Part shown: one piece after another, positions 48,394 to 57,445 of the stretch
Layout of the letters: each line of letters starts with the position of its first letter
Position numbering within the stretch: the first letter of the stretch is position 1
DNA from: Enterocytospora artemiae
Lineage: Eukaryota; Microsporidia
Reading direction: 5' to 3'
DNA: 64,000 nt
Assembly: GCA_038659295.1 (NCBI GenBank)
Contig: JASNGC010000003.1
Span: forward strand, 744,001 to 808,000
Position numbers and translations under genes: made by a program
The notes under the pieces: model-generated
Told to the model about the DNA's origin: nothing
The model's database searches: none
Seen by the model: the letters and a program-made list of their open reading frames with translations, nothing else

Positions 48394-50313
48394 ATGAAGT
48401 ATACTCAGCAGTTAATATATGGCTTGCTGTTTCTGCATCAAGTCACTTCATTTCTTAATAACATGCCGATGGACACTGCTTGTAAACCATTCGAGACAAT
48501 TGAACTACTCCTGTCGAATATTAGCAGTGATAAAGACAAAATAGAATTACTGACATACTTGTTTGAACATAAGATTGAGAAAAAAGATGACAAGGAATTT
48601 GTGGAATACGCAAATAAAACTACAAAACTAATATTATATAACGTTGAACTAACAGATCCAGACACACAGATGATGTTCTCACCATTTTTACCCGATAGCA
48701 CAGTGTATATAGGATATAATATATTTGATGTGTTTATGGAAGCATGTCAATTAGAGTCCAATGCTTTGAAAGAGTACTGGGGGAATGAGATATCCAAACT
48801 TAATTCAATTGACCTAACAATGCCATATGGTTATAGTGGTATAGTTTATGAAGTATTAAAGTATATATCTTATGAGTCATTGGAAGTATTGAAGATTTCA
48901 ATTACTAGGGATAAGGAGGTATCACTTGTAGTTAATTTACTTGAGAAAGCTGGTAAATTGAATCATTTGGAATTATCTGTAGACAAAAATGTAAATGAAA
49001 CAAATTTAAATTGCATTGCAGAGTCGCTGAAGAATATTTCACCAAAACATCTTAAACTAGACATTCATCCATCATCTGATAATGAGACAAACCTATTTAT
49101 TCGAATGTTGGAGAATTGTCGGAATCTTGAGTCACTTGATATTAGTAATAATGGTATTGGAAGGTGCGATCCATCCTATCTTCCACAATTGTTCAAAGCC
49201 ATAGAAGAAATGAAGTCACTGAAAAAATTAGATATTGGTTTGAATAGGTTAGGGTTAAAGGGAACTAAAATATTTGCAGAATCAATAACAAAACTAAATA
49301 TTGAAAGCTTAGACTATAGCTTAAACGGGCTTGATAGAGGTGAAGCGGCATCAGTTTTTTCAGGATTATTATCAAGGATGCCAGAGCTAAAAATGCTCTA
49401 CTTGGATGGCGATGGACTGACCTCAAATCATATGTTATCTATCATGAATGGTAACAAACCAGGACATACGTACGGAAAAGACTACATTATACTGCCCAGG
49501 GACAAAATAGAATTTTTAAGTTTGTGTGAAAATAATTTATGCAGTATCATGGAAAGAGTTGAGGAAATGTTAGCATGGTTTCCCAATTTAAAAAGTTTAC
49601 GTTTGGGAAGAAATTATACTGGAGAGATGAGTGTTACAAAATTCTTTAATTTAATACATAAACATGGAAAGATAACTGATATAGAGGTTCAACAGTGGCG
49701 TTTTGATGGCCAATCATGTGATGAAGAACTTATTGATGACAGTTTTAGAATAGAATCACTTGATATTTCATTCAGAAGCTTGAATTATAAACTTGTCCAA
49801 GAAATCGGGAAAGTATTGAAACATATGCCTGAGTTGAAAGTTCTAACTCTTACATGGTGTAATCTAGGCTCAACAGATCTTTTCCATATTTTAGATGGAA
49901 TAACAAGTTCAAAGAAATTGACATCCATAAATCTAAGAGGAAATGATTTATGTTTAAATGATTTGGGTATGATAACAAAAATCATCGAGAATAACAAGTT
50001 TATTGAAACCTTGAATTTGTCAAATAATCAATTGGGTGAAGAGCTGGAAGAAGGAGTGGTTGTGAGATCAGAGGCGGTTCAACAGTTTGCAACTGCACTT
50101 GAATCTTTAGAGGATTTGACAGATTTAGATATGATTGATGTAAGATTTAACAGTTCTGATTGGAATACAATACTTAAATCGATTGCAAAACTTCCTAATT
50201 TGAAGGAATTTAGAATTTTGTGTGATGATTTCGAATCAATAGATAAAGATACCAGAGAATTGTTAAATCTTCTCAAATACAAAGGAGTGTGCGTCTCTTT
50301 TGTAATGTGGTAG
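48394..50313 (+). CDS. Secreted leucine-rich-repeat protein 2 (lacks the N-terminal domain)
   Basis: The 639-residue protein has the same leader (MKYTQQLIYGLLFLHQVTS) as LRR gene 1. The next alignable region corresponds to residue 589 of LRR gene 1 (YLFEHKIEKKDDKEF against YLFEQKDDKEF). About 560 residues are therefore missing between leader and LRR half. The LRR part runs from about residue 160 to the end (SLDISNNGIG, KLDIGLNRLG, TLNLSNNQLGEE). The frame is intact and CCC is fused to the ATG. An internal deletion or leader-to-domain fusion would explain it. It is predicted secreted. Confidence 0.87.
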   Translation: MKYTQQLIYGLLFLHQVTSFLNNMPMDTACKPFETIELLLSNISSDKDKIELLTYLFEHKIEKKDDKEFVEYANKTTKLILYNVELTDPDTQMMFSPFLPDSTVYIGYNIFDVFMEACQLESNALKEYWGNEISKLNSIDLTMPYGYSGIVYEVLKYISYESLEVLKISITRDKEVSLVVNLLEKAGKLNHLELSVDKNVNETNLNCIAESLKNISPKHLKLDIHPSSDNETNLFIRMLENCRNLESLDISNNGIGRCDPSYLPQLFKAIEEMKSLKKLDIGLNRLGLKGTKIFAESITKLNIESLDYSLNGLDRGEAASVFSGLLSRMPELKMLYLDGDGLTSNHMLSIMNGNKPGHTYGKDYIILPRDKIEFLSLCENNLCSIMERVEEMLAWFPNLKSLRLGRNYTGEMSVTKFFNLIHKHGKITDIEVQQWRFDGQSCDEELIDDSFRIESLDISFRSLNYKLVQEIGKVLKHMPELKVLTLTWCNLGSTDLFHILDGITSSKKLTSINLRGNDLCLNDLGMITKIIENNKFIETLNLSNNQLGEELEEGVVVRSEAVQQFATALESLEDLTDLDMIDVRFNSSDWNTILKSIAKLPNLKEFRILCDDFESIDKDTRELLNLLKYKGVCVSFVMW

Positions 50314-50579
50314 TAAAATAAATTATTTAATATTAAATGAGAGATTGTAATTTATAAGATGTACTTTAAAAACCTGTCTTTGTTATTTTAAAATATATAA
50401 ATTCAAGGAATGAGAAGTTAGGTATTATCCACGGATGCTAAGACTAGTTAAGTTGTAAGAACTACTTTTATTCACTTTTGATTTTTATAAGACTAATAAA
50501 CGATATAAACTCAAATAATAGATATGCATTCAATATGATCCCACAACACTAGCTCAAATATCATCCATTACTTCATCCA

Positions 50580-50987
50580 CTACAATTTTCTTTCTCTTGA
50601 AGATGAAAGAGAATCAGTACTTGGTATTAGAAAGTATTTCAGGGTATTGTAATTCATCAAAGCTGAACATGTAGGATTCAACATCTCCTTAGTTTCTTGT
50701 GGGATGCCTTTCCACTTCTCTCCAACAAATAATTGTATGCATTCATTATTTATTTAGACCATAAACATCCCAACATCAACAAGTTCCTCACACAATATGC
50801 CAGATTCCTCAAGAAGCTCTTTCTTTACACATTCAAGAATCGTCTCACCGGGCTCCTTCTTTCCCCCGTATGCATTCCAGAGTCTAGCTCCGATCTTCCT
50901 ACTTTTCCTTGCCAGTAGAAACTCATCTCCATATCTCAATATAATCAGTGAGTCATTCTCATGAGTTCGAATAATTTTTTCAACATG
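50580..50987 (-). pseudogene. MTH1-like Nudix hydrolase pseudogene
   Basis: On the minus strand one reading frame, broken by a single in-frame TAA (50754-50756), matches the MTH1/NUDT1 family of 8-oxo-dGTP diphosphatases. FLLARKSRKIGARLWNAYGG leads into a Nudix box with EPGETILECVKKELLEESG, where Lys replaces the usual Arg. After the stop, QLFVGEKWKGIPQETKEM fits the following VHVF....GTP.E..EM segment. No initiator ATG is present upstream of the homologous region. The frame ends at TAG 50580-50582, short of the usual C-terminus. It lies 33 bp outside the left arm of the large inverted repeat. Confidence 0.72.
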
Positions 50988-51142
50988 TTATGCTCTATGT
51001 CACTTAGTTATCTTAAGATATTAGAAACGACTTACAGTAGACAGTTAGATTCTGGTTGGCCATCAGAACACAAGGTCATCTCTGGATAAATTTCTATTTT
51101 GATAAGAGTCTTATTCTGAAAATGATTGGTTTACATGCATTA

Positions 51143-51325
51143 CCCAGTCCATTCTCCCTGTGTCACCTGTGGTTGTGGATTGTTGAAAATCAGCTGCTTC
51201 ATAGAATTCGTCAGTGGTGAATCCTCATTTAGCTTTAGGTGTTCTAGAGCCTTTCTCCCATATTCCAGAACAGGCAGTTCACAGATGGAAAGTCCCCTCC
51301 AGCACAGCCCGAGAATGTCTGCTTT
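51143..51325 (-). pseudogene. Relic of LRR-family N-terminal domain (left arm copy)
   Basis: This is the mirror copy of the relic at 56383-56565. Read on the minus strand it resembles LRR gene 1 near 44930-45120 (TFSDC, NCLFWDM, EHLGL), with frameshifts. Confidence 0.55.
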
Positions 51326-51604
51326 GTATTCAAGCCATCACCACCTCTTGTGCATGGTGGGTCTGTGTCTGTTCTGCCAGTCAGTTTGCGATTTTGCCGT
51401 ATGTTGCTAATTGGAAAATCAATTTGCAGTACGAAATATCTGTTTTGCTAGGGTCTTTTAATTGATTAATTAAAAATGCCATTAACAATAATTCAAAGTG
51501 TCTCGTCAAAGATAGTTTGCTGATTCATTGGTGTTTCCAACACCTCAATTTTCCTGTGAGAATCAGCACTAAAATTTGTAGCTTAAATATTTTAGAAAAA
51601 CCGG

Positions 51605-51611
51605 CCCCATG
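51605..51611 (+). promoter_or_regulatory. CCCC start motif fused to the leader ATG (left arm)
   Basis: CCCC is joined directly to ATG 51609. A second ATG follows at 51615 and aligns with the only ATG of the related leader gene at 57883. An identical site serves gene B on the other arm (56097-56103). Confidence 0.6.
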
Positions 51612-53888
51612 AATATGTTGGCAGGGTATCTGATTGCTGCATGTATCTTGTGTCTCGCCGAGAGTAGTACTGGGGGGATTGTGGATGTGCTGCACCCTTC
51701 TGACTACACATTGGCTGTGTGCCCAGATAAACCTGCATCACAGGCTGGAGCAATATACGATGATCCATCACTCATCAACCCAATTCTAGAATCTATTGAT
51801 TATGAAGGTACCTTCAATGAAAATAGAGAAGTTCTATCTGATTATAACTACATTAATTTAACAAGTGACCTGAAAAAACTCAACATTGTGGGGGTACTTT
51901 TTGGAGGAAGTATGTTATACAAACACAAATTGGGAAAATTAGAAAACTCCAAAGACTGGGATGGAATAATACTTGTTAAACAAAAAAATGATATCGTAGC
52001 TCTTGTCAATCAACATCGACAAGAGTTATGTAATCTCCTTGGCATAAAATATGAAGAATATCCAGAATTGAGAGTACCTTTACCTACATCAAATTTATTC
52101 GAAGCTTTTCATGGTGTTCGTTTCGCTGGCCGGACACGTGAAAATATTAAAAAAGGAACAAAGATATTAGCTGTGGACTATTTAACTAAAATCCTTCAAG
52201 AAGATCAACCCTCTTTTATTAATCTTCTGTCATTCAAGGAAGTAAGAGTTGCAGAATATCAAATTAACGACATTATTAACCAGGTTCGAATCCAACAAGC
52301 AACTCGGCTAGACAATAACTTGGTGATTTTGCATGATATGGATATATTCCTGACTGACTCCTGTAAAAACCATGGTATCTCTGCTGCAATTTTTGGGGCT
52401 ACCACTGATTTACTGATGACAGGGTCCTGGGTTTATGACGATGGGTCTTTAACTGGCGAATGTATAACTAAGAGTTTATTCTCAAAATACCAAAGGCTCC
52501 ACACAGCATCACTAAGTCAAGAGAAGTTTATGCTAGTTTTAAAAAATATTAACAAATTTCCAGACTTTTTTCGTAAAGACCTAGAAAATAGATTTAAAAG
52601 ATATTATTCTGATCTAAAAATCAAACAGGATTGTGAATGTAGGAAAGATTTGATTCGTCACCAATGTTGTTTCTGGGGTAAACAGCCAGAAGTTAGTCTG
52701 GTAAGGAAGAAACAAGGACTAAAAACACAGACACTTCAAAGTGTGGATAGCACTATTTTAAATTTGTTCCAACACTACAATACAGATTTTTCATCAAACT
52801 CGCAAAGTGGATCTTGTAAAATCAATCTTAAAATATTTTGGAAAATAACCAGATTTATATCTGAGGAATTAGAAGGTTGCAGATTAGTTTCACAATACTA
52901 TCCTTTTATACAAGTTCCTCTAATGGTTGATCAGAAAAAAGGTATAGTTTTCTATCCATTTTTTGATGGAACATTGTTATCTGACTTAAGATTGGAATGT
53001 GTAAAACAAGAATTCGAAGGTCATCAATCATTGGACCCTGTCATTTTAACTGTGGAACTTCAGAGATGTGAAGATTTACTTCAAGCATTTTGTACTTCTG
53101 CAAAAATGGAAAAAGAAGAATCTACACCGGGAATTCATCGATTTTTCTATGATCGTTTAATGAATAATGGACGCTTTGACGAGTTTTATCGAAATGGTAT
53201 TAGTTATCTAGGCGAAAAATTAACACTCCAAGATTTGAAATCTAAGGACTTGTTGATAAATGGAAGAAACTACGGAAATTTAACACAAATTATGAATAAG
53301 GCATCTCAAATGTTGCACCCTTCCAATTTTCAAAACCAAATGGTGATTTGTGGTATGGGGGATGGCCATTCAGCGAATGTTATGGTAGGGAAAGAGAAAC
53401 AGAAAAATGAGACTTATAGGTATCTACATATTGATTATGAAGTGGCTGGATTTCATTCTCCTATCCTAGATTTAGCCAAACCCTTTTATAATGACATCTT
53501 TTTTAATTTATTTTATTCTGATTTGGTGACATCCAACGAAGAACTTTTTGACAGACATATGATAAGGGTGGATTTGACATCCAAGGATAATACAATTGAA
53601 ATAGAACTTTCACTACCAAAAAGTTTGATTAGTTCTTCAATATTTGAAATAAAGAAACGATATCTTCTACTTCCATTCCTAGATTTTGTTAAAAATTGTG
53701 AGGAATTCCAACTGAGCGATAATTGGGTTAATACCTTTGGGCAAGCATTATTTTGTTGTTCCCTTCTTACCAGGAATTTTTCTAAGAGATCGGATGTATT
53801 TTTTGGTAATTTAGCCTTAGGCGTAATTTTAACCTCGATAAGAAGTATTAATGATCTTGATGATATCGTAAAAGTATTACTTCAATAA
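51609..53888 (+). CDS. Chimeric secreted protein A: shared leader + nucleotidyltransferase-like + APH-like kinase domain
   Basis: The 759-residue protein begins with signal peptide MNMLAGYLIAACILCLAESS and a 57-residue acidic spacer, identical to protein B through residue 77. After the junction, LFGGSMLYKHKL (GGS at 99-101) followed by KDWDGIIL (Asp116, Asp118) fits the GS...DxD core of a nucleotidyltransferase fold. In the C-terminal half GMGDGHSANVM resembles the GD.H..N Brenner motif of APH/choline-kinase-like enzymes, and HIDYEVAGFHSPILDLAKPF resembles their ID.E.A..G.P..DLA motif. Substrates are unknown. No membrane anchor is obvious. It converges on gene B with 210 bp between stops. The enzyme part looks like an intracellular enzyme placed behind a native secretion leader, probably by horizontal gain; donor unknown. 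Confidence 0.8.
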   Translation: MNMLAGYLIAACILCLAESSTGGIVDVLHPSDYTLAVCPDKPASQAGAIYDDPSLINPILESIDYEGTFNENREVLSDYNYINLTSDLKKLNIVGVLFGGSMLYKHKLGKLENSKDWDGIILVKQKNDIVALVNQHRQELCNLLGIKYEEYPELRVPLPTSNLFEAFHGVRFAGRTRENIKKGTKILAVDYLTKILQEDQPSFINLLSFKEVRVAEYQINDIINQVRIQQATRLDNNLVILHDMDIFLTDSCKNHGISAAIFGATTDLLMTGSWVYDDGSLTGECITKSLFSKYQRLHTASLSQEKFMLVLKNINKFPDFFRKDLENRFKRYYSDLKIKQDCECRKDLIRHQCCFWGKQPEVSLVRKKQGLKTQTLQSVDSTILNLFQHYNTDFSSNSQSGSCKINLKIFWKITRFISEELEGCRLVSQYYPFIQVPLMVDQKKGIVFYPFFDGTLLSDLRLECVKQEFEGHQSLDPVILTVELQRCEDLLQAFCTSAKMEKEESTPGIHRFFYDRLMNNGRFDEFYRNGISYLGEKLTLQDLKSKDLLINGRNYGNLTQIMNKASQMLHPSNFQNQMVICGMGDGHSANVMVGKEKQKNETYRYLHIDYEVAGFHSPILDLAKPFYNDIFFNLFYSDLVTSNEELFDRHMIRVDLTSKDNTIEIELSLPKSLISSSIFEIKKRYLLLPFLDFVKNCEEFQLSDNWVNTFGQALFCCSLLTRNFSKRSDVFFGNLALGVILTSIRSINDLDDIVKVLLQ

Positions 53889-54098
53889 AATATTATAAAA
53901 CACATATTATTTAACTTTAATAAGAGGATAATAATGAAAATAAGAATGAATAATTATATTATTCATAACCTTGCATTAGTTAATATTTATATTATCAATT
54001 AAAACTCTTGTAACTATACCATTTATTAATACGTATGATAAGGCTTATCAATAGAAAAAATTGACACGCCCTAATAGTCGTATTATATATAATAACAG
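53889..54098. other. Spacer between convergent chimeric genes
   Basis: This 210-bp AT-rich stretch contains the 3' ends of both chimeric genes. No additional gene is seen. Confidence 0.4.
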
Positions 54099-56099
54099 TT
54101 AATTATCTTTGTAGGTATCCTCAAATAACTTGAAAACTTCCTGCACAAGCAACCTATCTTCCTCAAAACTCAAAAGATCACAAGCTTCATCAAGTGAAAC
54201 TAACCTAGCTTCAAAATTCTCATTTGGCATTTGGGTATTATCTCTTCTTGGTTTATACTCATCCACTTGAGTCACATACCAAAAGACAATCTTATGATTA
54301 GGTACTGAATCCCCAACTTTATGCAGATAAATCATAAAAGGTTCTGTACTGGCATTCAGTTTCCTCGAGACATCAGGATGATGTGCATTACCTGATGGAG
54401 TAGCTCTAGTTTCCATGTTGAGAGGCATCAGTGAACAATAAAAACCCGTCTCTTCATAGGTTTCACGTAATGCACACTCATGTAAGGTCTCATCAATATC
54501 CTTACGTCCCTTAGGTAACAACCATTCCTGTTTACCATCTAGTTGATGTATGAGACAAATTCTTCTTTGTGATTTATGGATTAGTACAGAACCAACACTC
54601 AAAACAAATTGGTGGGAAAACAAGCTAATCTTTCCAGAATATCTGTTACGGAGAAGTTCTTGTAGAGATATGGCTTCATATTTTTGAATTAACTTGTCAT
54701 AAATAAGGTTTGAACATTCATCCACCGTGTTTTTCTCATTATAAACAACAAAACAATCAGTTTCTGTCTTGATTCTATCTGCTCCTCGGGATATTTTAGT
54801 TATGTCTTTAACAACTAACTCATCTATATCTGTACAAGAACGTCTCTTTCGTGTTTCTAAGGATGCATCCACATAAACTATCTGGAGAAGCTTACCCAGG
54901 AATTTTTGTAATTGTTGTGTACTTTCTAATCTGTGACAGCTTTCGATGGTTATAACTCTAAGCCAATAATGACATTGTAGGTACCTATCAAGCTGTTTAA
55001 TCAGAAATTCAGCTTGTTTATTCGGAGTTAGTTGGTAAACATCCGGATATTGCTCCAGAAAGTAACCAATTTTTAAGCGAGAAGATTTAATACCTCTTGT
55101 ATCCAGTTTTCTGCAAATATCTTCAGCCAAACAACTCTTCCCAGCTTCAGAAAGGCCTCCAAATGCTATAATAGCAGTTACATGTTCAAACATTGGCTTT
55201 AAAAGTTTTGAGTTCGTATACTGATTAACTATTGATCGAATTTCATTTTGAACTTGGATAACAGACATGCTTGTAACATTAATGGTGTTAGTATAAACCT
55301 TGTCAGACTCCTGGCTGGCTAGTTGCTGTTGAAACAACTCCTGGTATTTTTTATACGAATCATCATACTTATCTTCCCGATTCAGAGTAATTTCCACGCT
55401 TTCCTTTAGGTTTTTGCCATGTTTCAATAATATTCGGATATCTTCTCTGGGAATTGAAATGCCCAATTGTTTTTTGATATTCTCGTATGTTTGTTCAGCT
55501 TTTTTTAGGTCACATTGATCTTTAAATGCAATTCTAGCAATACAAACGGCCTCAAACATTACTGCTCCCCTATCAAATACCACAAAATGCTTTGACGGGA
55601 TTGTAGACCAGCGGTTTTTAACAGCACGCATTATACTTGAAACAAATTCTTCATTACTGGCAGTTTCGAACCACCAATGCCTCAGATTGTTTTCCTTATC
55701 CAATGCTTTCATTTGGCCATCATAATCATAAATCCCAGAACAAATTTGAAAAGAATCTGGTAAGAACAGTGTTTGTAAGGTTTTACCAACATTGTCTGGT
55801 CCATTTATAGAGATGGTTATATTAGGGGAATTGAGATTCATATCTTGAGGGTCTGGAAATAAAAATTCAGATAGAACTTCTCTATTTTCATTGAAGGTAC
55901 CTTCATAATCAATAGATTCTAGAATTGGGTTGATGAGTGATGGATCATCGTATATTGCTCCAGCCTGTGATGCAGGTTTATCTGGGCACACAGCCAATGT
56001 GTAGTCAGAAGGGTGCAGCACATCCACAATCCCCCCAGTACTACTCTCGGCGAGACACAAGATACATGCAGCAATCAGATACCCTGCCAACATATTCAT
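54099..56099 (-). CDS. Chimeric secreted protein B: shared leader + two P-loop kinase-like domains + Nudix hydrolase
   Basis: The 666-residue protein shares its first 77 residues and upstream DNA with protein A. After the junction a first P-loop GPDNVGKT (100-107) resembles thymidylate-kinase-type NMP kinases, with a DRG motif in FVVFDRGAVMFE. A second P-loop GGLSEAGKSCLAE lies near residue 307 in another small-kinase-like domain. The C-terminal 170 residues contain a full Nudix box: GRKDIDETLHECALRETYEETGF fits Gx5Ex7REUxEExGU. The second in-frame Met (87), just after the junction, could be the original start. Nudix enzymes cleave nucleoside diphosphate derivatives. Predicted secretion of such a kinase-Nudix fusion suggests action on host or vacuolar nucleotides, which is inference. 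Confidence 0.82.
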   Translation of the reverse strand: MNMLAGYLIAACILCLAESSTGGIVDVLHPSDYTLAVCPDKPASQAGAIYDDPSLINPILESIDYEGTFNENREVLSEFLFPDPQDMNLNSPNITISINGPDNVGKTLQTLFLPDSFQICSGIYDYDGQMKALDKENNLRHWWFETASNEEFVSSIMRAVKNRWSTIPSKHFVVFDRGAVMFEAVCIARIAFKDQCDLKKAEQTYENIKKQLGISIPREDIRILLKHGKNLKESVEITLNREDKYDDSYKKYQELFQQQLASQESDKVYTNTINVTSMSVIQVQNEIRSIVNQYTNSKLLKPMFEHVTAIIAFGGLSEAGKSCLAEDICRKLDTRGIKSSRLKIGYFLEQYPDVYQLTPNKQAEFLIKQLDRYLQCHYWLRVITIESCHRLESTQQLQKFLGKLLQIVYVDASLETRKRRSCTDIDELVVKDITKISRGADRIKTETDCFVVYNEKNTVDECSNLIYDKLIQKYEAISLQELLRNRYSGKISLFSHQFVLSVGSVLIHKSQRRICLIHQLDGKQEWLLPKGRKDIDETLHECALRETYEETGFYCSLMPLNMETRATPSGNAHHPDVSRKLNASTEPFMIYLHKVGDSVPNHKIVFWYVTQVDEYKPRRDNTQMPNENFEARLVSLDEACDLLSFEEDRLLVQEVFKLFEDTYKDN

Positions 56100-56688
56100 G
56101 GGGCCGGTTTTTCTAAAATATTTAAGCTACAAATTTTAGTGCTGATTCTCACAGGAAAATTGAGGTGTTGGAAACACCAATGAATCAGCAAACTATCTTT
56201 GACGAGACACTTTGAATTATTGTTAATGGCATTTTTAATTAATCAATTAAAAGACCCTAGCAAAACAGATATTTCGTACTGCAAATTGATTTTCCAATTA
56301 GCAACATACGGCAAAATCGCAAACTGACTGGCAGAACAGACACAGACCCACCATGCACAAGAGGTGGTGATGGCTTGAATACAAAGCAGACATTCTCGGG
56401 CTGTGCTGGAGGGGACTTTCCATCTGTGAACTGCCTGTTCTGGAATATGGGAGAAAGGCTCTAGAACACCTAAAGCTAAATGAGGATTCACCACTGACGA
56501 ATTCTATGAAGCAGCTGATTTTCAACAATCCACAACCACAGGTGACACAGGGAGAATGGACTGGGTAATGCATGTAAACCAATCATTTTCAGAATAAGAC
56601 TCTTATCAAAATAGAAATTTATCCAGAGATGACCTTGTGTTCTGATGGCCAACCAGAATCTAACTGTCTACTGTAAGTCGTTTCTAAT
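55867..56688 (-). repeat. Inverted repeat, right arm (822 bp)
   Basis: Reverse-complement partner of 51020-51841, with the same relic, promoter, CCCC motif and 77-codon leader, here serving gene B. The spacer between the arms is 4025 bp. Outside the arms (51019 and 56689) sequence similarity ends. Confidence 0.95.
56383..56565 (+). pseudogene. Relic of LRR-family N-terminal domain (right arm copy)
   Basis: Plus-strand DNA resembles LRR gene 1 near 44930-45120. CATTCTCGGgCTGTG, CTGTTCTGGaATATG, TAGAACACCT and GATTCaCCACTGA are shared, but frameshifts and stops break the frame. The homologous stretch encodes the CNCLFWDM...EHLGL region of the N-terminal domain. It shows the repeat arms descend partly from a broken LRR gene. 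Confidence 0.6.
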
Positions 56689-56830
56689 TTGCCAATATCC
56701 AGTGACTAAGGACGGATGTGTAGAGTTTGATTGATTGAGATCATCATGTCATCTTGTAACTTGATACCTGTGAATGTTCTCAATGTGTCGACAGCTTTAT
56801 TATTAGTATCTACATATACTGTAGTACTCT

Positions 56831-57025
56831 TTATGAAGAAGGACAATTGACATTGGATGCACTATCAACATCATCCATTGGTGATTCGAACAAAATATCA
56901 AATATTTCACTTTTTACAAACTCTACAGGTTGGAACAAAATATCCAGTTCTTCTTCTGTATCCGTCAATCTTATGTTGCCTCTGACATCCAAGTCTAGTA
57001 TGTTACTGTTGTATTTATGAATAGC
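56831..57025 (-). pseudogene. Open coding-like remnant without start
   Basis: The minus-strand frame is open for 64 codons between TAA codons (57026-57028 and 56831-56833), with no ATG at its head. The peptide is acidic (for example NILDLDVRGNIRLTDTEEE) with two related EFVKSEIFDILFE-like stretches. It is probably the 3' end of a decayed gene; the family is unknown. Confidence 0.3.
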
Positions 57026-57445
57026 TTATTGTATGCTTCCAGGTAAAATGCTCATTAAGTTGTAGTTTGCATTACTTGGATCAATAGTATTTTTATCTCT
57101 TATGAAAAGAAGTTTAAATATTCATGAGGTAATTAATTTTGTATGACTACCAATATTCATTATAACAATTTGATATTAGAATATGTATTAATCATATGTA
57201 ATGATAATTTATTAATAAAATTCAAGAAATAGAAGTTGGTATTAAATAGCATAGGAAGTTATAATGGTGTATTTAATCATATATTGATAAGTATTTATGG
57301 AATTAATCGAGATATGCTGATGATTAACATTATAACCAAAGAGTGATACTATGGTGAGAGGAATGTCATCAAGTTGTATCAATGGGAAAGATAAGTTCTT
57401 TGTAACTGAGTTGTAAGGATCAAACTCAAATCCCATTGGGATTTT

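Larger units (their letters stand above)
51020..51841 (+). repeat. Inverted repeat, left arm (822 bp)
   Basis: This arm is the reverse complement of 55867-56688. Paired coordinates sum to 107708 throughout, so no indels separate the arms; every stretch I compared was identical. The arm contains an LRR-family relic, about 450 bp of upstream DNA, the CCCC start motif and the first 77 codons of gene A. Identity stops abruptly at CTGA inside the coding sequence. Confidence 0.95.

Noticed and set aside
51126..51465. Overlapping small frames in each repeat arm (and their mirror copies at 56243-56582)
   Set aside because: They are identical in both arms only because the DNA is repeated; one overlies the LRR relic in antisense and none has a start motif or signal peptide.
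52275..52300. GGTTCGAATCC T-loop-like string
   Set aside because: It lies inside the coding part of gene A and no acceptor or anticodon stems can be formed around it.
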